Positions 19,502-30,917 of a stretch of DNA of 55,821 bases are shown piece after piece. The position numbers and the translations under genes were made by a program. The stretch covers positions 1-55,821 of the forward strand of contig NZ_RCWE01000030.1 of assembly GCF_018448925.1 (NCBI RefSeq), given 5' to 3'. The notes beneath the pieces are model-generated. The model searched no databases and was not told the DNA's origin. It saw only the letters and a list, made by a program, of their open reading frames with translations. This DNA is from Photorhabdus akhurstii. GTDB taxonomy: Bacteria > Pseudomonadota > Gammaproteobacteria > Enterobacterales > Enterobacteriaceae. Position 1 is the stretch's first letter. Each line of letters opens with the position of its first letter.

Positions 19502-20794
19502 TTGGAGCATGTCTCAACAAGCACATTACTGATTATTTTAGTCATCATGGTCATTGTCTCAGCTTATTTCTCCGCCTCCGAGACAGGTATGATGACAATG
19601 AATCGTTATCGCTTACGTCATCTGGCAAAGCAGGGGAATCGCTCTGCCCGCAGAGTTGAAGCATTACTTCGTCATCCTGAGCAGCTTATCAGCCTGATTC
19701 TTATCGGTAATAATCTGGTTAATATTCTTGCCTCAGCACTCGCTACTATCATTGGCATGCGTCTTTATGGCGATGCCGGAGTCGCTATCGCAACCGGTAT
19801 TTTGACGTTTATCGTACTGATATTTTCTGAAGTTATGCCAAAAACGATAGCCGCCCTCTATCCTGAAAGAGTCGCTTTTCCGAGCAGTTTTTTGCTCCGC
19901 CCGTTACAGAAAATCATGCTGCCGTTAGTTTGGACGCTAAATAAAATTACTTTATTGTTAATGCGTTGCCTTGGTATCAAACACCCTACTGGCTCTAATC
20001 ACGCAATTAGCAAAGATGAGCTCCGCACTATTGTAAATGAATCAAATGCCAAGCTATCACAGCAACATCAGGATATGCTGACTTCAATTTTAGATCTGGA
20101 AAAAGTCACAATCGGCGACATTATGGTTCCCCGTAATGAAATTATTGGCATTGATATTAATGATGACTGGAAATCCATCATACGGCAATTAACTCATTCA
20201 CCTCACGGCCGGATCGTGCTTTATCGTGATTCGCTTGATGACGCTATCGGCATGCTTCGTGTACGTGAAGCTTACCGACTGATGACAGAAAAAAAAGAGT
20301 TCACCAAAAGAAATCTGATTAAAGCAGCAGATAAAATCTATTATGTCCCAGTCAGCACACCACTTAATATCCAGTTAGTGAATTTCCAACGCAATAAGGA
20401 AAAAGCCGGGCTCATCGTTGATGAATACGGTGATATTCAAGGACTGGTCACTGTTGAAGATATCCTCGAAGAGATTGTCGGTGATTTTACAACATCCATG
20501 TCCCCTTCTCTGGCAGAAGAAGTTTCACCACAAAGCGACGGCACTATTTTGGTTGACGGGACAGCCAATATCCGCGAATTAAATAAAGCCTTTAACTGGG
20601 CATTGCCTGTTGATGGGCCACGAACGGTTAATGGTATGGTGCTTGAAGAGTTAGGAGAAATACCTGATCTTAATGTACAAGTACAAATCGGCAAATATAA
20701 CTTTGAAGTACTTTCAGTGAACGATAATGTCATTAAACAAGTTCGAGTCACTCCCATTAGCCAATTTCCTGAACAAGAAGTACAAGCTATTTAA
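19502..20794 (+). CDS. corB: CorB/YfjD, CNNM/CorC-type ion transport-associated protein
   Basis: 430 residues: N-terminal DUF21 membrane domain with helices within 1-170 (LLIILVIMVIVSAYFSASETGMMT), a CBS-pair domain at about 190-330 (IMVPRNEIIGIDI..., GLIVDEYGDIQGLVTVEDILEEIVG), and a C-terminal CorC/HlyC domain. Homologues affect Mg2+/Co2+ handling. It starts with TTG at 19502 after AAGGA, matching the E. coli N-terminus MEHISTTTL. It lies 39 bp downstream of ypjD. Confidence 0.93.
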   Translation: MEHVSTSTLLIILVIMVIVSAYFSASETGMMTMNRYRLRHLAKQGNRSARRVEALLRHPEQLISLILIGNNLVNILASALATIIGMRLYGDAGVAIATGILTFIVLIFSEVMPKTIAALYPERVAFPSSFLLRPLQKIMLPLVWTLNKITLLLMRCLGIKHPTGSNHAISKDELRTIVNESNAKLSQQHQDMLTSILDLEKVTIGDIMVPRNEIIGIDINDDWKSIIRQLTHSPHGRIVLYRDSLDDAIGMLRVREAYRLMTEKKEFTKRNLIKAADKIYYVPVSTPLNIQLVNFQRNKEKAGLIVDEYGDIQGLVTVEDILEEIVGDFTTSMSPSLAEEVSPQSDGTILVDGTANIRELNKAFNWALPVDGPRTVNGMVLEELGEIPDLNVQVQIGKYNFEVLSVNDNVIKQVRVTPISQFPEQEVQAI

Positions 20795-20815
20795 ATCGCC
20801 GCGAAAAATTGACAC

Positions 20816-20846
20816 CGCTGGAGGTATATCACCAACCTCCAACGGC
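20816..20846. terminator. Hairpin between convergent corB and luxS
   Basis: CCGCTGGAGGT / ACCTCCAACGG interrupted inverted repeat in the 107-bp gap between convergent genes; it may serve either strand. Confidence 0.45.
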
Positions 20847-20901
20847 AAATTCCTGTTAATACTTCATCTCAGGAACCTGAAATATTATCACTACTATGGA
20901 A

Positions 20902-21417
20902 CTACACTTTCAATTCAGTCAGTTTTTCTTCCGGTAATGCCAACTCGTCATTCTTATTAACGAGGACGTCTGAATCAAGAATATGACGTGCAATATCCTG
21001 AGCTTCTGTCAGTGAATGCATGTGATAAGTACCGCATTGATAAATATTTAGCTCTGGGATCTGGCTCTGATCTTTCACTTTCAAGACATCAGCCATCGCC
21101 GCTTTCCATGCGTCCGCAACGCGTATTTCCGCCGGTGCGCCAATCAAGCTCATATAAAAACCTGTTCGACATCCCATTGGCGATATATCAATAATTTCAA
21201 CGCCCTCACCATTGAGGTGGTTGCGCATAAAACCAGCAAACAAATGTTCAAGTGTATGAATACCCTTTTCAGGCATAACCTGTTTATTAGGTATGCAGAA
21301 ACGTAAGTCGAAAACTGTGATGGTGTCGCCATGAGGCGTTTTCATAGTCTTAGCAACTCTTACGGCTGGCGCATTCATACGAGTATGGTCAACAGTAAAA
21401 CTATCCAGTAAAGGCAT
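20902..21417 (-). CDS. luxS: S-ribosylhomocysteine lyase LuxS
   Basis: Cleaves S-ribosylhomocysteine to homocysteine and the AI-2 precursor DPD in the activated methyl cycle. It has 171 residues. The metal ligands are intact: His54 and His58 in HTLEH and Cys128 in YQCGTYH; the catalytic Cys83 is in MGCRTGFYM. It follows gshA on the same strand, the conserved enterobacterial order, with its own leader region. Confidence 0.98.
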   Translation of the reverse strand: MPLLDSFTVDHTRMNAPAVRVAKTMKTPHGDTITVFDLRFCIPNKQVMPEKGIHTLEHLFAGFMRNHLNGEGVEIIDISPMGCRTGFYMSLIGAPAEIRVADAWKAAMADVLKVKDQSQIPELNIYQCGTYHMHSLTEAQDIARHILDSDVLVNKNDELALPEEKLTELKV

Positions 21418-21538
21418 TTCTTCATCTCCACAAAAAATTCAGATTTTTCTTCAAGCAAATGAAACTTTTTCATCTGCCACCGGTCATAAAGAATGAAAGA
21501 AGCGTTATTATTATCCCTATTCTCTAGAAAATCCCATT

Positions 21539-21560
21539 TGGCCACTTTTACTTGTGGCCA
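21539..21560 (-). terminator. Hairpin between gshA and luxS
   Basis: TGGCCAC / GTGGCCA stem with an 8-nt loop about 10 bp past the gshA stop. The T-rich tail is on the plus side, so minus-strand termination may be incomplete. Confidence 0.5.
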
Positions 21561-21569
21561 TTTTCTTTT

Positions 21570-23129
21570 CTAGCATCCCGTCTGTTGCTTCAGATACTCA
21601 TCAAAACTCATCGTATCCTCACGTTCCAACGCGTCTTGTCGCTCTACGGAGGCCCTGCGTTCTATAGCAAACTGTTCGTCGCTAATAACCTCATATTTTT
21701 CATTGATCAGTTGCTGATGGTATTCATCTGCCAGTTCCAGTCCAAAGCCACCAATACCCTGGCTCTTCATTTTTTCCAGCACGCGAGCCGATAAAGTCAG
21801 TGATGAATCATCAAACATAGCAATTAATTCTTCGCAAACCTTTTGATATTGTGTGCCAGAACAACTATCCAATATTGCGGCAACCCGTTTCAAGTCACTA
21901 AATAACTTTTTGCCAACTTTTGCCAACGGCTCTTCCACACTTCCACAACCAAGACCAATCATTTGCCCTGGTTTACGCCCTTCAAGGATCACTCTATCCC
22001 AGTTCTTACGGCAACAATCTAATTCATCACTGCCCATCTCAGGCGCTTCGGCAAGCACGCACCATATTAAGAATAGGTCAAGAAAACGGATTTGTGTTTC
22101 ATTGACGCCAATCGCTGCAAATGGATTAATATCCAATGAACGAACTTCGATATATTCCACTCCCCCACGCTGCAACGCATCAGAAGGCGATTCATTCCCT
22201 TTTGTGACACGCTTAGGTCGGATTGGCGCATACAACTCATTTTCAATTTGTAAGACGTTGGTATTGAGCTGAATATGTTTATCGCCTTGCTTAATACCCA
22301 ATTTAGCAAACTCATCAGACGGTTTGCGAATCGCTTTTTTCAACCCGTCAATATAGGTGTGTAGGTTATTAAACGTAATATTCAGATCACTTTGTGATTT
22401 ATTGGTGTACCCCAGATTACTCATTCTTAGTGAAGTCGCATAAGGCAGATAACAAGTTCCATCTTCTGTCCGATCAAAAAGAAAAGAGGTTTCTCTTCCA
22501 CGTAAGAACGAGGAACAAATTGCCGGAGAAGCGCCAAACAAGTATGGGATCACCCATCCAAAGCGGTAATAGTTACGGATCAAGCGGAAATAGCCATTAG
22601 AGATCTGCTCTTTACCACTCTCTGTATCTTCAATACCAGCCCAGGCGCGCCAGAACTCAATTGGCAATGAAAAATTATAATGAACCCCGGATATGGTCTG
22701 CATTAACGCGCCATAACGATTTTTTAACCCTTCACGGTATAAAGTCTTATAGCGACCAACATTCGATGTGCCATATTGAGCCAGAGTAATGTTCTCCTCC
22801 GCATCAATAAAGCATGGCATACTCAATGGCCACATTTTTTCTTTATCCAGCATACGCGCCGTGTGACGATGAATATCGCTAAGAAAAGAAATCGTATATT
22901 TTATGTCATCATTAACTGGTGTTATGAACTCCAACAATGACTCTGCAAAATCAGTAGTAATCCATTTATGCGTAAGCGCTGCACCAAGTGCTTTAGGATG
23001 TTCCGTTATGGCTAAACTACCATCGGAAGTAATACGCAATGTTTCACGTTCAACACCGCGACGAATTCCATTTAAAATTGTCGGATGCGCCTCTAGCCAT
23101 GATAGAGCCTTTGATACGTCCGGGATCAA
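21570..23129 (-). CDS. gshA: Glutamate-cysteine ligase GshA
   Basis: ATP-dependent first step of glutathione synthesis. It has 519 residues (E. coli 518), type 1 glutamate-cysteine ligase: RGVERETLR near the N-terminus, GVHYNFSLP, and [17 protein letters not shown] in the active site. It is preceded on the minus strand by an ERIC element at 23212-23338 and stands between the tRNA operon and luxS. Confidence 0.97.
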   Translation of the reverse strand: MIPDVSKALSWLEAHPTILNGIRRGVERETLRITSDGSLAITEHPKALGAALTHKWITTDFAESLLEFITPVNDDIKYTISFLSDIHRHTARMLDKEKMWPLSMPCFIDAEENITLAQYGTSNVGRYKTLYREGLKNRYGALMQTISGVHYNFSLPIEFWRAWAGIEDTESGKEQISNGYFRLIRNYYRFGWVIPYLFGASPAICSSFLRGRETSFLFDRTEDGTCYLPYATSLRMSNLGYTNKSQSDLNITFNNLHTYIDGLKKAIRKPSDEFAKLGIKQGDKHIQLNTNVLQIENELYAPIRPKRVTKGNESPSDALQRGGVEYIEVRSLDINPFAAIGVNETQIRFLDLFLIWCVLAEAPEMGSDELDCCRKNWDRVILEGRKPGQMIGLGCGSVEEPLAKVGKKLFSDLKRVAAILDSCSGTQYQKVCEELIAMFDDSSLTLSARVLEKMKSQGIGGFGLELADEYHQQLINEKYEVISDEQFAIERRASVERQDALEREDTMSFDEYLKQQTGC

Positions 23130-23211
23130 TTCGACCTCCCGTAGTGTTTTAGAAGAATTTTTATAAGGGTTTACTTTATCTTAAACAAGTCAAATTGTCG
23201 CTGATTAGATA

Positions 23212-23338
23212 TATACCCGTCATCTTTCAAGTTGCCTCTTTGTTGGCGGCACTCACTCACCCCGGTCACATAGTTTGCTATGCTCCCGGGGATTCGCTCC
23301 TTTGCCGTCGCGATGCATCTTGAAATCCATAGGGTATA
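23212..23338. repeat. ERIC element, copy 2
   Basis: Complete 127-bp copy bounded by TATACCCGTC and GGGTATA inverted termini, between gshA and the tRNA operon. Confidence 0.92.
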
Positions 23339-23405
23339 GCAGCAAAAACATTTCAGCGTCATACAAAGAGCGAGTTGGTTATGTGGCAACACGGACAGCC
23401 AGAAA

Positions 23406-23436
23406 GGAAAAAGCCCTGCTGTTGAAGCAGGGCTTA
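23406..23436 (-). terminator. Terminator of the serV-argVYZQ-type tRNA operon
   Basis: AAGCCCTGCT / AGCAGGGCTT stem on the minus strand followed by TTTTTCCTTT, four bases past the last tRNA gene. Confidence 0.9.
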
Positions 23437-23439
23437 ATA

Positions 23440-23516
23440 TGGCGCATCCAGAAGGATTCGAACCTCCGACCGCTCGGTTCGTAGCCGAGTACTCTATCCA
23501 GCTGAGCTATGGATGC
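23440..23516 (-). tRNA. tRNA-Arg(ACG), copy 4 in transcription order
   Basis: 77-nt cloverleaf, GCATCCA acceptor pairing with TGGATGC, encoded GCCA 3' end, anticodon ACG in CTACGAA. It decodes CGU/CGC/CGA after A-to-I editing. Confidence 0.97.
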
Positions 23517-23605
23517 GTGTTCAGTTTTTCACTCTTGGTAAAAGGCAGTGGTTACTTCGATTACCTGAATGGCGCCTCAGATGACTTCATCTCAAGGCTA
23601 AATTA

Positions 23606-23682
23606 TGGCGCATCCAGAAGGATTCGAACCTCCGACCGCTCGGTTCGTAGCCGAGTACTCTATCCAGCTGAGCTATGGATGC
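23606..23682 (-). tRNA. tRNA-Arg(ACG), copy 3 in transcription order
   Basis: Identical to the other three tRNA-Arg genes of the operon; spacing unit about 166 bp. Confidence 0.97.
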
Positions 23683-23770
23683 GTGTTCAGTTTTTCACTC
23701 TTGGTAAAAGGCTGTAGTTGCTTCTATTACCTGAATGGTGCCTCAGATGACTTCATCTCAAGGCTAAATA

Positions 23771-23847
23771 TGGCGCATCCAGAAGGATTCGAACCTCCGA
23801 CCGCTCGGTTCGTAGCCGAGTACTCTATCCAGCTGAGCTATGGATGC
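23771..23847 (-). tRNA. tRNA-Arg(ACG), copy 2 in transcription order
   Basis: Identical 77-nt gene, anticodon ACG, separated from its neighbours by nearly identical 88-89-bp spacers. Confidence 0.97.
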
Positions 23848-23936
23848 GTGTTCAATTTTTCACTCTTGGTAAAAGGCAGTAGTTGCTTCTATTACCTGAA
23901 TGGCGCCCCGGATGATTTCATCTTAAGGCTAAATTA

Positions 23937-24013
23937 TGGCGCATCCAGAAGGATTCGAACCTCCGACCGCTCGGTTCGTAGCCGAGTACTCTATCCAGCT
24001 GAGCTATGGATGC
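23937..24013 (-). tRNA. tRNA-Arg(ACG), copy 1 in transcription order
   Basis: Identical 77-nt gene, 11 bp after the tRNA-Ser gene. Confidence 0.97.
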
Positions 24014-24024
24014 GTGGGTTTAAA

Positions 24025-24117
24025 TGGCGGTGAGAGAGGGATTCGAACCCTCGATGCAGCTCTTAACCGCATACTCCCTTAGCAGGGGAGCGCCTTCAGC
24101 CTCTCGGCCATCTCACC
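24025..24117 (-). tRNA. serV: tRNA-Ser(GCT)
   Basis: 93-nt type II tRNA with a long variable arm, anticodon GCT in CTGCTAA, encoded GCCA end. First gene of the operon; the serV-argVYZQ-csrA-alaS order equals E. coli. Confidence 0.96.
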
Positions 24118-24182
24118 GTACGCTTTCTTTCGAATCGCGACTCAGAACTTTTATTTAAGCTCCTCGTCACTGCGTGGCGCAC

Positions 24183-24210
24183 ATATTACTTTCCCAGACT
24201 TATAAGTCAA
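24183..24210 (-). promoter_or_regulatory. Promoter of the tRNA operon
   Basis: -35 TTGACT (24205-24210), 16-bp spacer, -10 TAATAT (24183-24188), then a GC-rich GTGCGCC discriminator typical of stringently controlled stable-RNA promoters. Confidence 0.82.
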
Positions 24211-24465
24211 ACAATTTTTCTAAACCTGTGTTTATTTGAACACTTCACACACAAGATGTTTGGTTTGCCGTCAAAAAGTGTGCTTTATCAGCAGTAAATT
24301 ATCACAACCTCAATTGAAGTACATACAAATCGTTATTCGCCACAATAGCATGATAGGAACATGCTGTTCTTACGATAGAAAAACAAAAAAGATGGGAAAA
24401 TAGACAAGAGTTTAAGAAATTAGCAAGACCTAAAAATACCAACAGAGGTGAGATCCCTCAAAAAT
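24211..24465. other. Gap between the tRNA promoter and csrA terminator
   Basis: About 250 bp without a recognisable gene or RNA. Confidence 0.5.
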
Positions 24466-24495
24466 GGCGCCCGGTTCTGACAGAGATAGGACGCC
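24466..24495 (-). terminator. csrA terminator
   Basis: GGCGTCC / GGGCGCC stem (one G:U) on the minus strand, followed by ATTTTTGAG, about 10 bp past the csrA stop. Confidence 0.75.
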
Positions 24496-24504
24496 AACTT
24501 AGAG

Positions 24505-24690
24505 TCAGTAAGTTGTTGGCTGAGACTTTTCGGCCTGAATCCGCTGATAAATTTCTTCACGGTGAACAGAAACTTCTTTAGGGGCATTTACACCAATACG
24601 AACTTGGTTACCTTTAACCCCCAGTACTGTAACTGTTACCTCATCGCCTATCATGAGCGTTTCACCAACTCGACGAGTCAGAATAAGCAT
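24505..24690 (-). CDS. csrA: Carbon storage regulator CsrA
   Basis: 61-residue post-transcriptional regulator binding GGA motifs in mRNA leaders and sRNAs. The sequence is essentially the E. coli protein: [24 protein letters not shown], with key RNA-binding residues in the Leu4-Arg7 strand and the [10 protein letters not shown] helix. It lies between alaS and the tRNA operon, as in E. coli. Confidence 0.98.
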
Positions 24691-24936
24691 TCTTTGCTCC
24701 TTGAAAATTTAAAAGAGTCGGGTCTTTCGGTTTCCCCGCTATTATCCATCAAACACCGTGAAAACGTAAAACAATGGTATATGCTTAAAGTATAAGCAAT
24801 TTTAAGCGCATTTCCTACCTATATAGTTTAGCCAAAATAAATAAATATGCGCTTAACCTTTTAACAATTTCACAACAAGATTTCAAGGCACCACAAAAAC
24901 AACGCTACGATGCCCCGTAAACTCAGGTAATACCGC

Positions 24937-27567
24937 TTATAGCCGCGATGCTACCCACTCTTCCACGCTATCCAAAGCAGAAGGCAATGCTTCAACATCA
25001 GAACCACCTGCCTGGGCCATATCAGGACGACCACCGCCTTTACCACCGATCTGCTGAGCTACAGAAGAAATTAACTCACCTGCTCTTATTTTAGCAGTCA
25101 GATCCTTTGTGACACCAACAATTAAGCTGACTTTATCATCACTTGTAGTGGAAAGCACAATAATCGCTGAACCTAGTTGATTTTTTAGATCATCAACCAT
25201 CGTTCTCAACATCTTAGGTTCTGTATTACTTAACTGACTAACCAGCAACTTCACACCCTTCACTTCTTTCGCTTTGCTTGCTAAAGAAGAGCTCTCTTGT
25301 GCAGCCTGCTGATCTTTAAGCTGTTGAAGCTCTTTTTCCAACGCTTTGGTTCTATCCAGCGTCACCCGTACTTTTTCACTCAGGCTATGGATATCACTTT
25401 TCACTAATTGAGCAATATCTTGAAGTAAATCAACCTGTTGATGTACAGATTCTACCGCTTTTTTACCTGTAATCGCTTCGATCCTACGGATACCCGCAGC
25501 CGTTCCAGATTCAGCAATAATACGGAACAAGCCAATATCACCGGTGCGATTTGCATGAGTCCCTCCACATAATTCAGTGGAAAAATCCCCCATTGACAGT
25601 ACGCGAACTTGTTCTTCATATTTTTCACCAAACAGTGCCATTGCACCTTTGGCTTTTGCTGTTTCCAGATCCATCAATTCAGTAACAACAGGTGAATTTT
25701 GACGAACTTCGGCATTAACCAAATCCTCAACCTGACGGATCTGTTCTGGTTTCATCGCTTCAAAGTGAGAAAAATCAAAGCGAAGGTATTTATCGTTAAC
25801 CAGAGAGCCTTTCTGTGATACGTGCTCACCCAAAACTTGACGTAACGCAGCATGTAACAGATGGGTTGCTGAGTGATTCAAACGAATTGCATCACGACGT
25901 TCAATATCAATAACCGCATTGATGTTACGGTTTACACTTAAGGTACCTTTTTCAAGCTTACCAATATGACCAATAGCCTGACCATATTTTTGTGTATCAA
26001 TAACACAAAAAGCACAATCGGCATTACTCAGAATGCCTGAGTCACCAACTTGTCCACCAGATTCAGCATAAAAAGCGGTCTTATCCAATATAACAATCGC
26101 TTCTTCACCCGCTTGAATTTGATCGACTGATTCACCATCACGGAAGATAGCAGTTACTGTTGCCTGCTGTTCGTTATGATCGTAACCAGAGAAATCACTG
26201 CGTTCATCAACTTTGATCAATTCATTATAATCGGTGCCGAAACCACTTGATTCACGAGCACGACGACGCTGATTTTCCATTGCCAGGGCAAATCCCGCTT
26301 CATCAACGCTAATATTACGCTCACGGCAAACATCAGCGGTTAAATCCACAGGGAAACCATAGGTATCATACAGACGGAAAGCCGTTTCGCCATCCAGAAT
26401 ATCACCGGACAGTTTTGCCAGTTCATCGTCTAACAATTGCAGACCACGTTCCAGAGTACGAGCAAACTGCTCTTCTTCTGTTTTCAAGATCTGTTCAACA
26501 ATGGTTTGCTGGCGTTTAAGCTCTTCTCCCGCAGCACCCATCACGTCTATCAATGGCGCAACCAGTTTGTAGAAGAAGGTATCTTTAGCCCCCAACATGT
26601 TACCGTGACGGATAGCTCGGCGGATAATACGACGCAGAACATAACCACGGTTTTCATTAGAAGGAACAACACCATCACAAATCAAAAATGCACATGAACG
26701 AATGTGATCAGCAATAACCCGCAGAGATTTATTACTCAGATCATCTGTAGCGCCAGTGACATTAGCAACAGCAGTAATCAAATCACGGAACAGATCGATC
26801 TCATAGTTAGAATTGACGTGCTGCAATACAGCGGCGACGCGCTCCAGCCCCATCCCCGTATCTACTGATGGTTTTGGCAACGGCTCCATCGTGCCATCAG
26901 CATGACGGTTGAACTGCATAAAGACGATATTCCAGATTTCAATATATCTGTCACCATCTTCCTCCGAGCTTCCTGGCGGTCCACCCCAGATATGTTCACC
27001 ATGATCATAAAAAATTTCAGTGCAAGGGCCGCAAGGACCGGTATCACCCATTTGCCAGAAGTTATCCGATGCATAAGGCGCGCCTTTGTTATCACCAATG
27101 CGGATAATTCTTTCTGTTGGTATGCCGACTTCGTTCTTCCAAATATCATAGGCTTCATCATCTGTCTGATAGACAGTCACCCATAATTTTTCTTTAGGCA
27201 AATTGAACCAATCTTTGCCCGTCAGAAGTTCCCAAGCATAATTAATAGCATCATGTTTGAAATAGTCACCAAAACTGAAATTACCGAGCATCTCAAAAAA
27301 AGTATGATGGCGTGCGGTGTAACCTACATTTTCTAAATCGTTATGTTTACCACCGGCACGAACACAACGTTGAGCAGTTGTTGCTCGGGAATAAGATCTT
27401 TTATCCTGTCCAAGAAATAGATCCTTAAACTGGTTCATCCCTGCGTTGGTAAATAGCAGTGTTGGGTCATTATTTGGCACCAAAGAACTACTTGGTACGA
27501 TTTGATGCCCTTTAGTATGAAAAAAGTCGAGAAACGCTTGACGGATCTCAGCGGTGCTTTTGCTCAT
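24937..27567 (-). CDS. alaS: Alanyl-tRNA synthetase
   Basis: Charges tRNA-Ala and edits Ser/Gly-tRNA-Ala. It has 876 residues, as in E. coli. It opens with the class II aminoacylation core ([28 protein letters not shown]). The editing domain zinc ligands are in [11 protein letters not shown] and CGGTH; a C-Ala domain closes with [17 protein letters not shown]. It is useful for comparison with the stand-alone editing protein at 43737-44369. Confidence 0.98.
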   Translation of the reverse strand: MSKSTAEIRQAFLDFFHTKGHQIVPSSSLVPNNDPTLLFTNAGMNQFKDLFLGQDKRSYSRATTAQRCVRAGGKHNDLENVGYTARHHTFFEMLGNFSFGDYFKHDAINYAWELLTGKDWFNLPKEKLWVTVYQTDDEAYDIWKNEVGIPTERIIRIGDNKGAPYASDNFWQMGDTGPCGPCTEIFYDHGEHIWGGPPGSSEEDGDRYIEIWNIVFMQFNRHADGTMEPLPKPSVDTGMGLERVAAVLQHVNSNYEIDLFRDLITAVANVTGATDDLSNKSLRVIADHIRSCAFLICDGVVPSNENRGYVLRRIIRRAIRHGNMLGAKDTFFYKLVAPLIDVMGAAGEELKRQQTIVEQILKTEEEQFARTLERGLQLLDDELAKLSGDILDGETAFRLYDTYGFPVDLTADVCRERNISVDEAGFALAMENQRRRARESSGFGTDYNELIKVDERSDFSGYDHNEQQATVTAIFRDGESVDQIQAGEEAIVILDKTAFYAESGGQVGDSGILSNADCAFCVIDTQKYGQAIGHIGKLEKGTLSVNRNINAVIDIERRDAIRLNHSATHLLHAALRQVLGEHVSQKGSLVNDKYLRFDFSHFEAMKPEQIRQVEDLVNAEVRQNSPVVTELMDLETAKAKGAMALFGEKYEEQVRVLSMGDFSTELCGGTHANRTGDIGLFRIIAESGTAAGIRRIEAITGKKAVESVHQQVDLLQDIAQLVKSDIHSLSEKVRVTLDRTKALEKELQQLKDQQAAQESSSLASKAKEVKGVKLLVSQLSNTEPKMLRTMVDDLKNQLGSAIIVLSTTSDDKVSLIVGVTKDLTAKIRAGELISSVAQQIGGKGGGRPDMAQAGGSDVEALPSALDSVEEWVASRL

Positions 27568-27643
27568 AATTGTCCCGAAATCAAGCTGGAAAAAACAGAT
27601 TTATGAATTGGTTAGGTGGGATATTCCATCACCTACTTTCAAC

Positions 27644-27835
27644 TCACGAATAAACAAAGTGGGGATAAGATAAAAATTCTTCTATTAGAAGTAAAATCCC
27701 AGACACATCCATTCGCTGGCAGCATTGTAAATCGTCTGGGTATTTTCTGAAAGCATGATCGCATAATATGGATAATACTTGCTTTCTGAGAGAAGAAACC
27801 GCGTCATTATTAACGCGGTATAAGTTTGATGACAA
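27644..27835 (-). pseudogene. recX: Probable recX remnant
   Basis: recX normally lies between recA and alaS in this orientation, but only 321 bp are left here (a full gene needs about 500). The open frame retains DHAFRKYPDDLQ followed 15 residues later by ILLLIEEFLS. These fit the RecX C-terminus (RKY...then FLLYRGFFM) in spacing and sequence, and a change of frame after LLL would give RRIFILS. The N-terminal RecX repeats are missing. Assignment rests on position plus weak similarity. Confidence 0.45.
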
Positions 27836-27888
27836 AACTTTTACAGCTTTAATCCGAGAATTACAGACTACCGATATAATGAGTCAGA

Positions 27889-28989
<1,101 letters not shown>

Positions 28990-29032
28990 TCACTGCCGAT
29001 GAATAATTTTTAATACTGAAATGTTGCCTACA

Positions 29033-29060
29033 ATTATACTGTATAATCATACAGCATCAA
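29033..29060 (-). promoter_or_regulatory. recA promoter with LexA (SOS) box
   Basis: -35 TTGATG (29055-29060) and -10 TATAAT (29033-29038) are separated by exactly 16 bp that form the LexA box CTGTATGATTATACAG (29039-29054, CTGT-N8-ACAG). This is the E. coli recA arrangement. Confidence 0.95.
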
Positions 29061-29070
29061 GTTAATTTTT

Positions 29071-29197
29071 TATACCCGTCATCTTTCAAGTCGCCTCTTT
29101 GTTGGCGGCACTCACTCACCCCGGTCACATAGTTACCTATGCTCCCGGGGATTCGCACCCTTGCCGTCGCGATCCATCTTGAAATCCATAGGGTATA
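29071..29197. repeat. ERIC element, copy 3 (reads into pncC)
   Basis: Complete 127-bp copy between TATACCCGTC and GGGTATA. Its right half supplies the last 21 codons and the stop of pncC, and its left end is 11 bp from the recA -35 box. Confidence 0.92.
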
Positions 29198-29690
29198 TAA
29201 TCTCTGATAACAATGTTTTCAGAGAATAAATGACAGCTTGAAGGCGTACTTCATTTCGATCACCGTTAAAACAACAATTGCGGGACACAACTTCTACCCC
29301 ATTTACCGTCAGATATGCAAACCCAAACCACACGGTACCAACAGGTTTTTCTTCGCTACCGCCATCAGGCCCGGCAATGCCACTGACTGAAACCGCCAGA
29401 TCTGCCCGCGCAGCTTTCAGCGCTCCTGCGGCCATTTCTCTCACCACCTGTTCACTAACAGCCCCATATTGCTGTAAAACAGCTTCTGACACGCCCAGCA
29501 TTTGATGCTTAGCTTTATTACTGTATGTCACAAAGCTTCGGTCAAAATAAGCAGAGCTACCGGCAATATCTGAAATTGTTTTCGCCAACCAGCCACCGGT
29601 GCAAGATTCAGCGCAGGTCACCCACAGTTTTTGCTGCTTCAGCTTCTCTCCCAGTTCAATACTAAGCTGAGTCAGAATTTTTTCACTCAT
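29133..29690 (-). CDS. pncC: Nicotinamide-nucleotide amidase PncC (CinA C-terminal family)
   Basis: Deamidates NMN to NaMN in NAD recycling. The CinA domain is complete: VTCAESCTGGWLAKTISDIAGSS with the catalytic Ser, FVTYSNKAK, and VSGIAGPDGGSEEKPVGTVWF. The protein has 185 residues against 165 in E. coli. Residues from about 165 on (YPMDFKMDRDGKGANPREHR) are encoded by the ERIC element, which has replaced the native stop. The core fold is unaffected, so activity is likely. It lies downstream of lplT by 25 bp and upstream of recA, as cinA/pncC often is. Confidence 0.94.
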   Translation of the reverse strand: MSEKILTQLSIELGEKLKQQKLWVTCAESCTGGWLAKTISDIAGSSAYFDRSFVTYSNKAKHQMLGVSEAVLQQYGAVSEQVVREMAAGALKAARADLAVSVSGIAGPDGGSEEKPVGTVWFGFAYLTVNGVEVVSRNCCFNGDRNEVRLQAVIYSLKTLLSEIIYPMDFKMDRDGKGANPREHR

Positions 29691-29715
29691 AACACTCTCT
29701 TCATCCGATAAAAGA

Positions 29716-30912
29716 TCAATTTCTTTGAAACCGGTTCCAAATCCACAAACTCGTGATTGTCAATGCCAACAGAGTACCAAAGCCTATCCCTGTTGTAACA
29801 ACCGGGACGCCTATCTTAATAACCAATGAGTACAGGCCAAGCATCAATAACATGGCGATATTCTCACCCAAGTTCTGTACTGCAATGGCATAACCGGCCC
29901 CAATCGTTTGTCTGCCGCTTTCCTGCAATAATGCATTCAGTGGAACAATAAACAAACCGCCAAAAATACCGAGAATGATTAATAAGACGTAGGAAGCCCA
30001 AATACTTTGCTGAACAGCAAAAATGATCACCATCACGCCGATTAAAACACCAGCAGGCAGACAACGATGGACTGTTTTAAGGGTGATGAAACGGGCAGCA
30101 ACACCTGCGCCAATAATAATGCCGACAGCAACCATCACATTAAGTATTGTCGGCGTGCTATTGTCAGAAATCCCCAGCACAACAGGTACCCATAAGACCA
30201 AGAGGAATCTCACTGTTATACCCGTCCCCCAGAACAAACTGGTGCCAATTAAAGAAAACCTAGCTCCTTTGTTATGCCAAAGAATACAACAAGATGAAGC
30301 AAAGTCTGTCAGCATCTTTTTCAGATTCCAGCCCTTATCCTGACGTACAGCCGATAATCGGGGGATAAAGAAATTAGCGACAACAGCGATACCATACATC
30401 AGCGCACAAACAAGCAGTGCGACAGCCAGGTTCCAATCAGACAAAAAACCGCCAGCAACAGAGCCCGTAAGAATAGCAATTATCGTTGAAGCCTCCATCA
30501 AGCCATTAGCCTTTACTAAACGATCACCATCGGTCAGTTCAACCAAGATTCCGTATTTAGCCGGTGAATATGATGCAGCCCCCACGCCCACCAAGGCATA
30601 ACCTAAAAATGGATCATATCCCAGGCAAATAGTAAATGCGCCCAACAACTTGACGCTATTAGCAAACAACATCACACGATCTTTCGGGAAACGATCGGCA
30701 ATTTGCCCCACAAAAGGCGCCAATAGGATATATGCCAAAACAAACACTATCTGTAATATCGGCTGGCTCCAGTCAGGATAAAACTGGGCTTTCAACTGTG
30801 CCAGAATCGCAAACAACAGCGCGTTATCGGCAAAAGCTGAAAAAAATTGTGACACCAATACGGCTTTCATGCCACGGGTTAATAACGGTTGAACAACGAC
30901 GGATGGATTCAC
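29716..30912 (-). CDS. lplT: Lysophospholipid transporter LplT
   Basis: Inner-membrane major-facilitator protein that flips lysophosphatidylethanolamine inward for re-acylation by Aas. It has 398 residues (E. coli 397), twelve hydrophobic segments, and the MFS loop motif [12 protein letters not shown] near 64-75. It starts with GTG five bases after the aas stop, so it is coupled to aas. Since the partner Aas is damaged in its ligase domain, the coupled acyl-ACP step deserves attention. Confidence 0.95.
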   Translation of the reverse strand: MNPSVVVQPLLTRGMKAVLVSQFFSAFADNALLFAILAQLKAQFYPDWSQPILQIVFVLAYILLAPFVGQIADRFPKDRVMLFANSVKLLGAFTICLGYDPFLGYALVGVGAASYSPAKYGILVELTDGDRLVKANGLMEASTIIAILTGSVAGGFLSDWNLAVALLVCALMYGIAVVANFFIPRLSAVRQDKGWNLKKMLTDFASSCCILWHNKGARFSLIGTSLFWGTGITVRFLLVLWVPVVLGISDNSTPTILNVMVAVGIIIGAGVAARFITLKTVHRCLPAGVLIGVMVIIFAVQQSIWASYVLLIILGIFGGLFIVPLNALLQESGRQTIGAGYAIAVQNLGENIAMLLMLGLYSLVIKIGVPVVTTGIGFGTLLALTITSLWIWNRFQRN

Positions 30913-30917
30913 GATGA

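Larger units (their letters stand above)
23517..23936 (-). repeat. Tandem spacer repeats in the tRNA-Arg array
   Basis: The three spacers between tRNA-Arg genes are near copies of one another (each has CACTCTTGGTAAAAGGC, TACCTGAATGG and TTCATCT.AAGGCTAAAT). The four genes therefore arose by tandem duplication of a unit of about 166 bp, kept similar by recombination. Confidence 0.9.

Noticed and set aside
23171-23392. Minus-strand open frame through ERIC copy 2
   Set aside because: It shares the same ERIC-encoded peptide wording seen at other copies (GNLKDDGY); it is a repeat artefact.
23439-24033. Long plus-strand open frames across the tRNA cluster (proteins repeating [14 protein letters not shown])
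   Set aside because: They are antisense to the tRNA-Arg genes and arise from their repetition.
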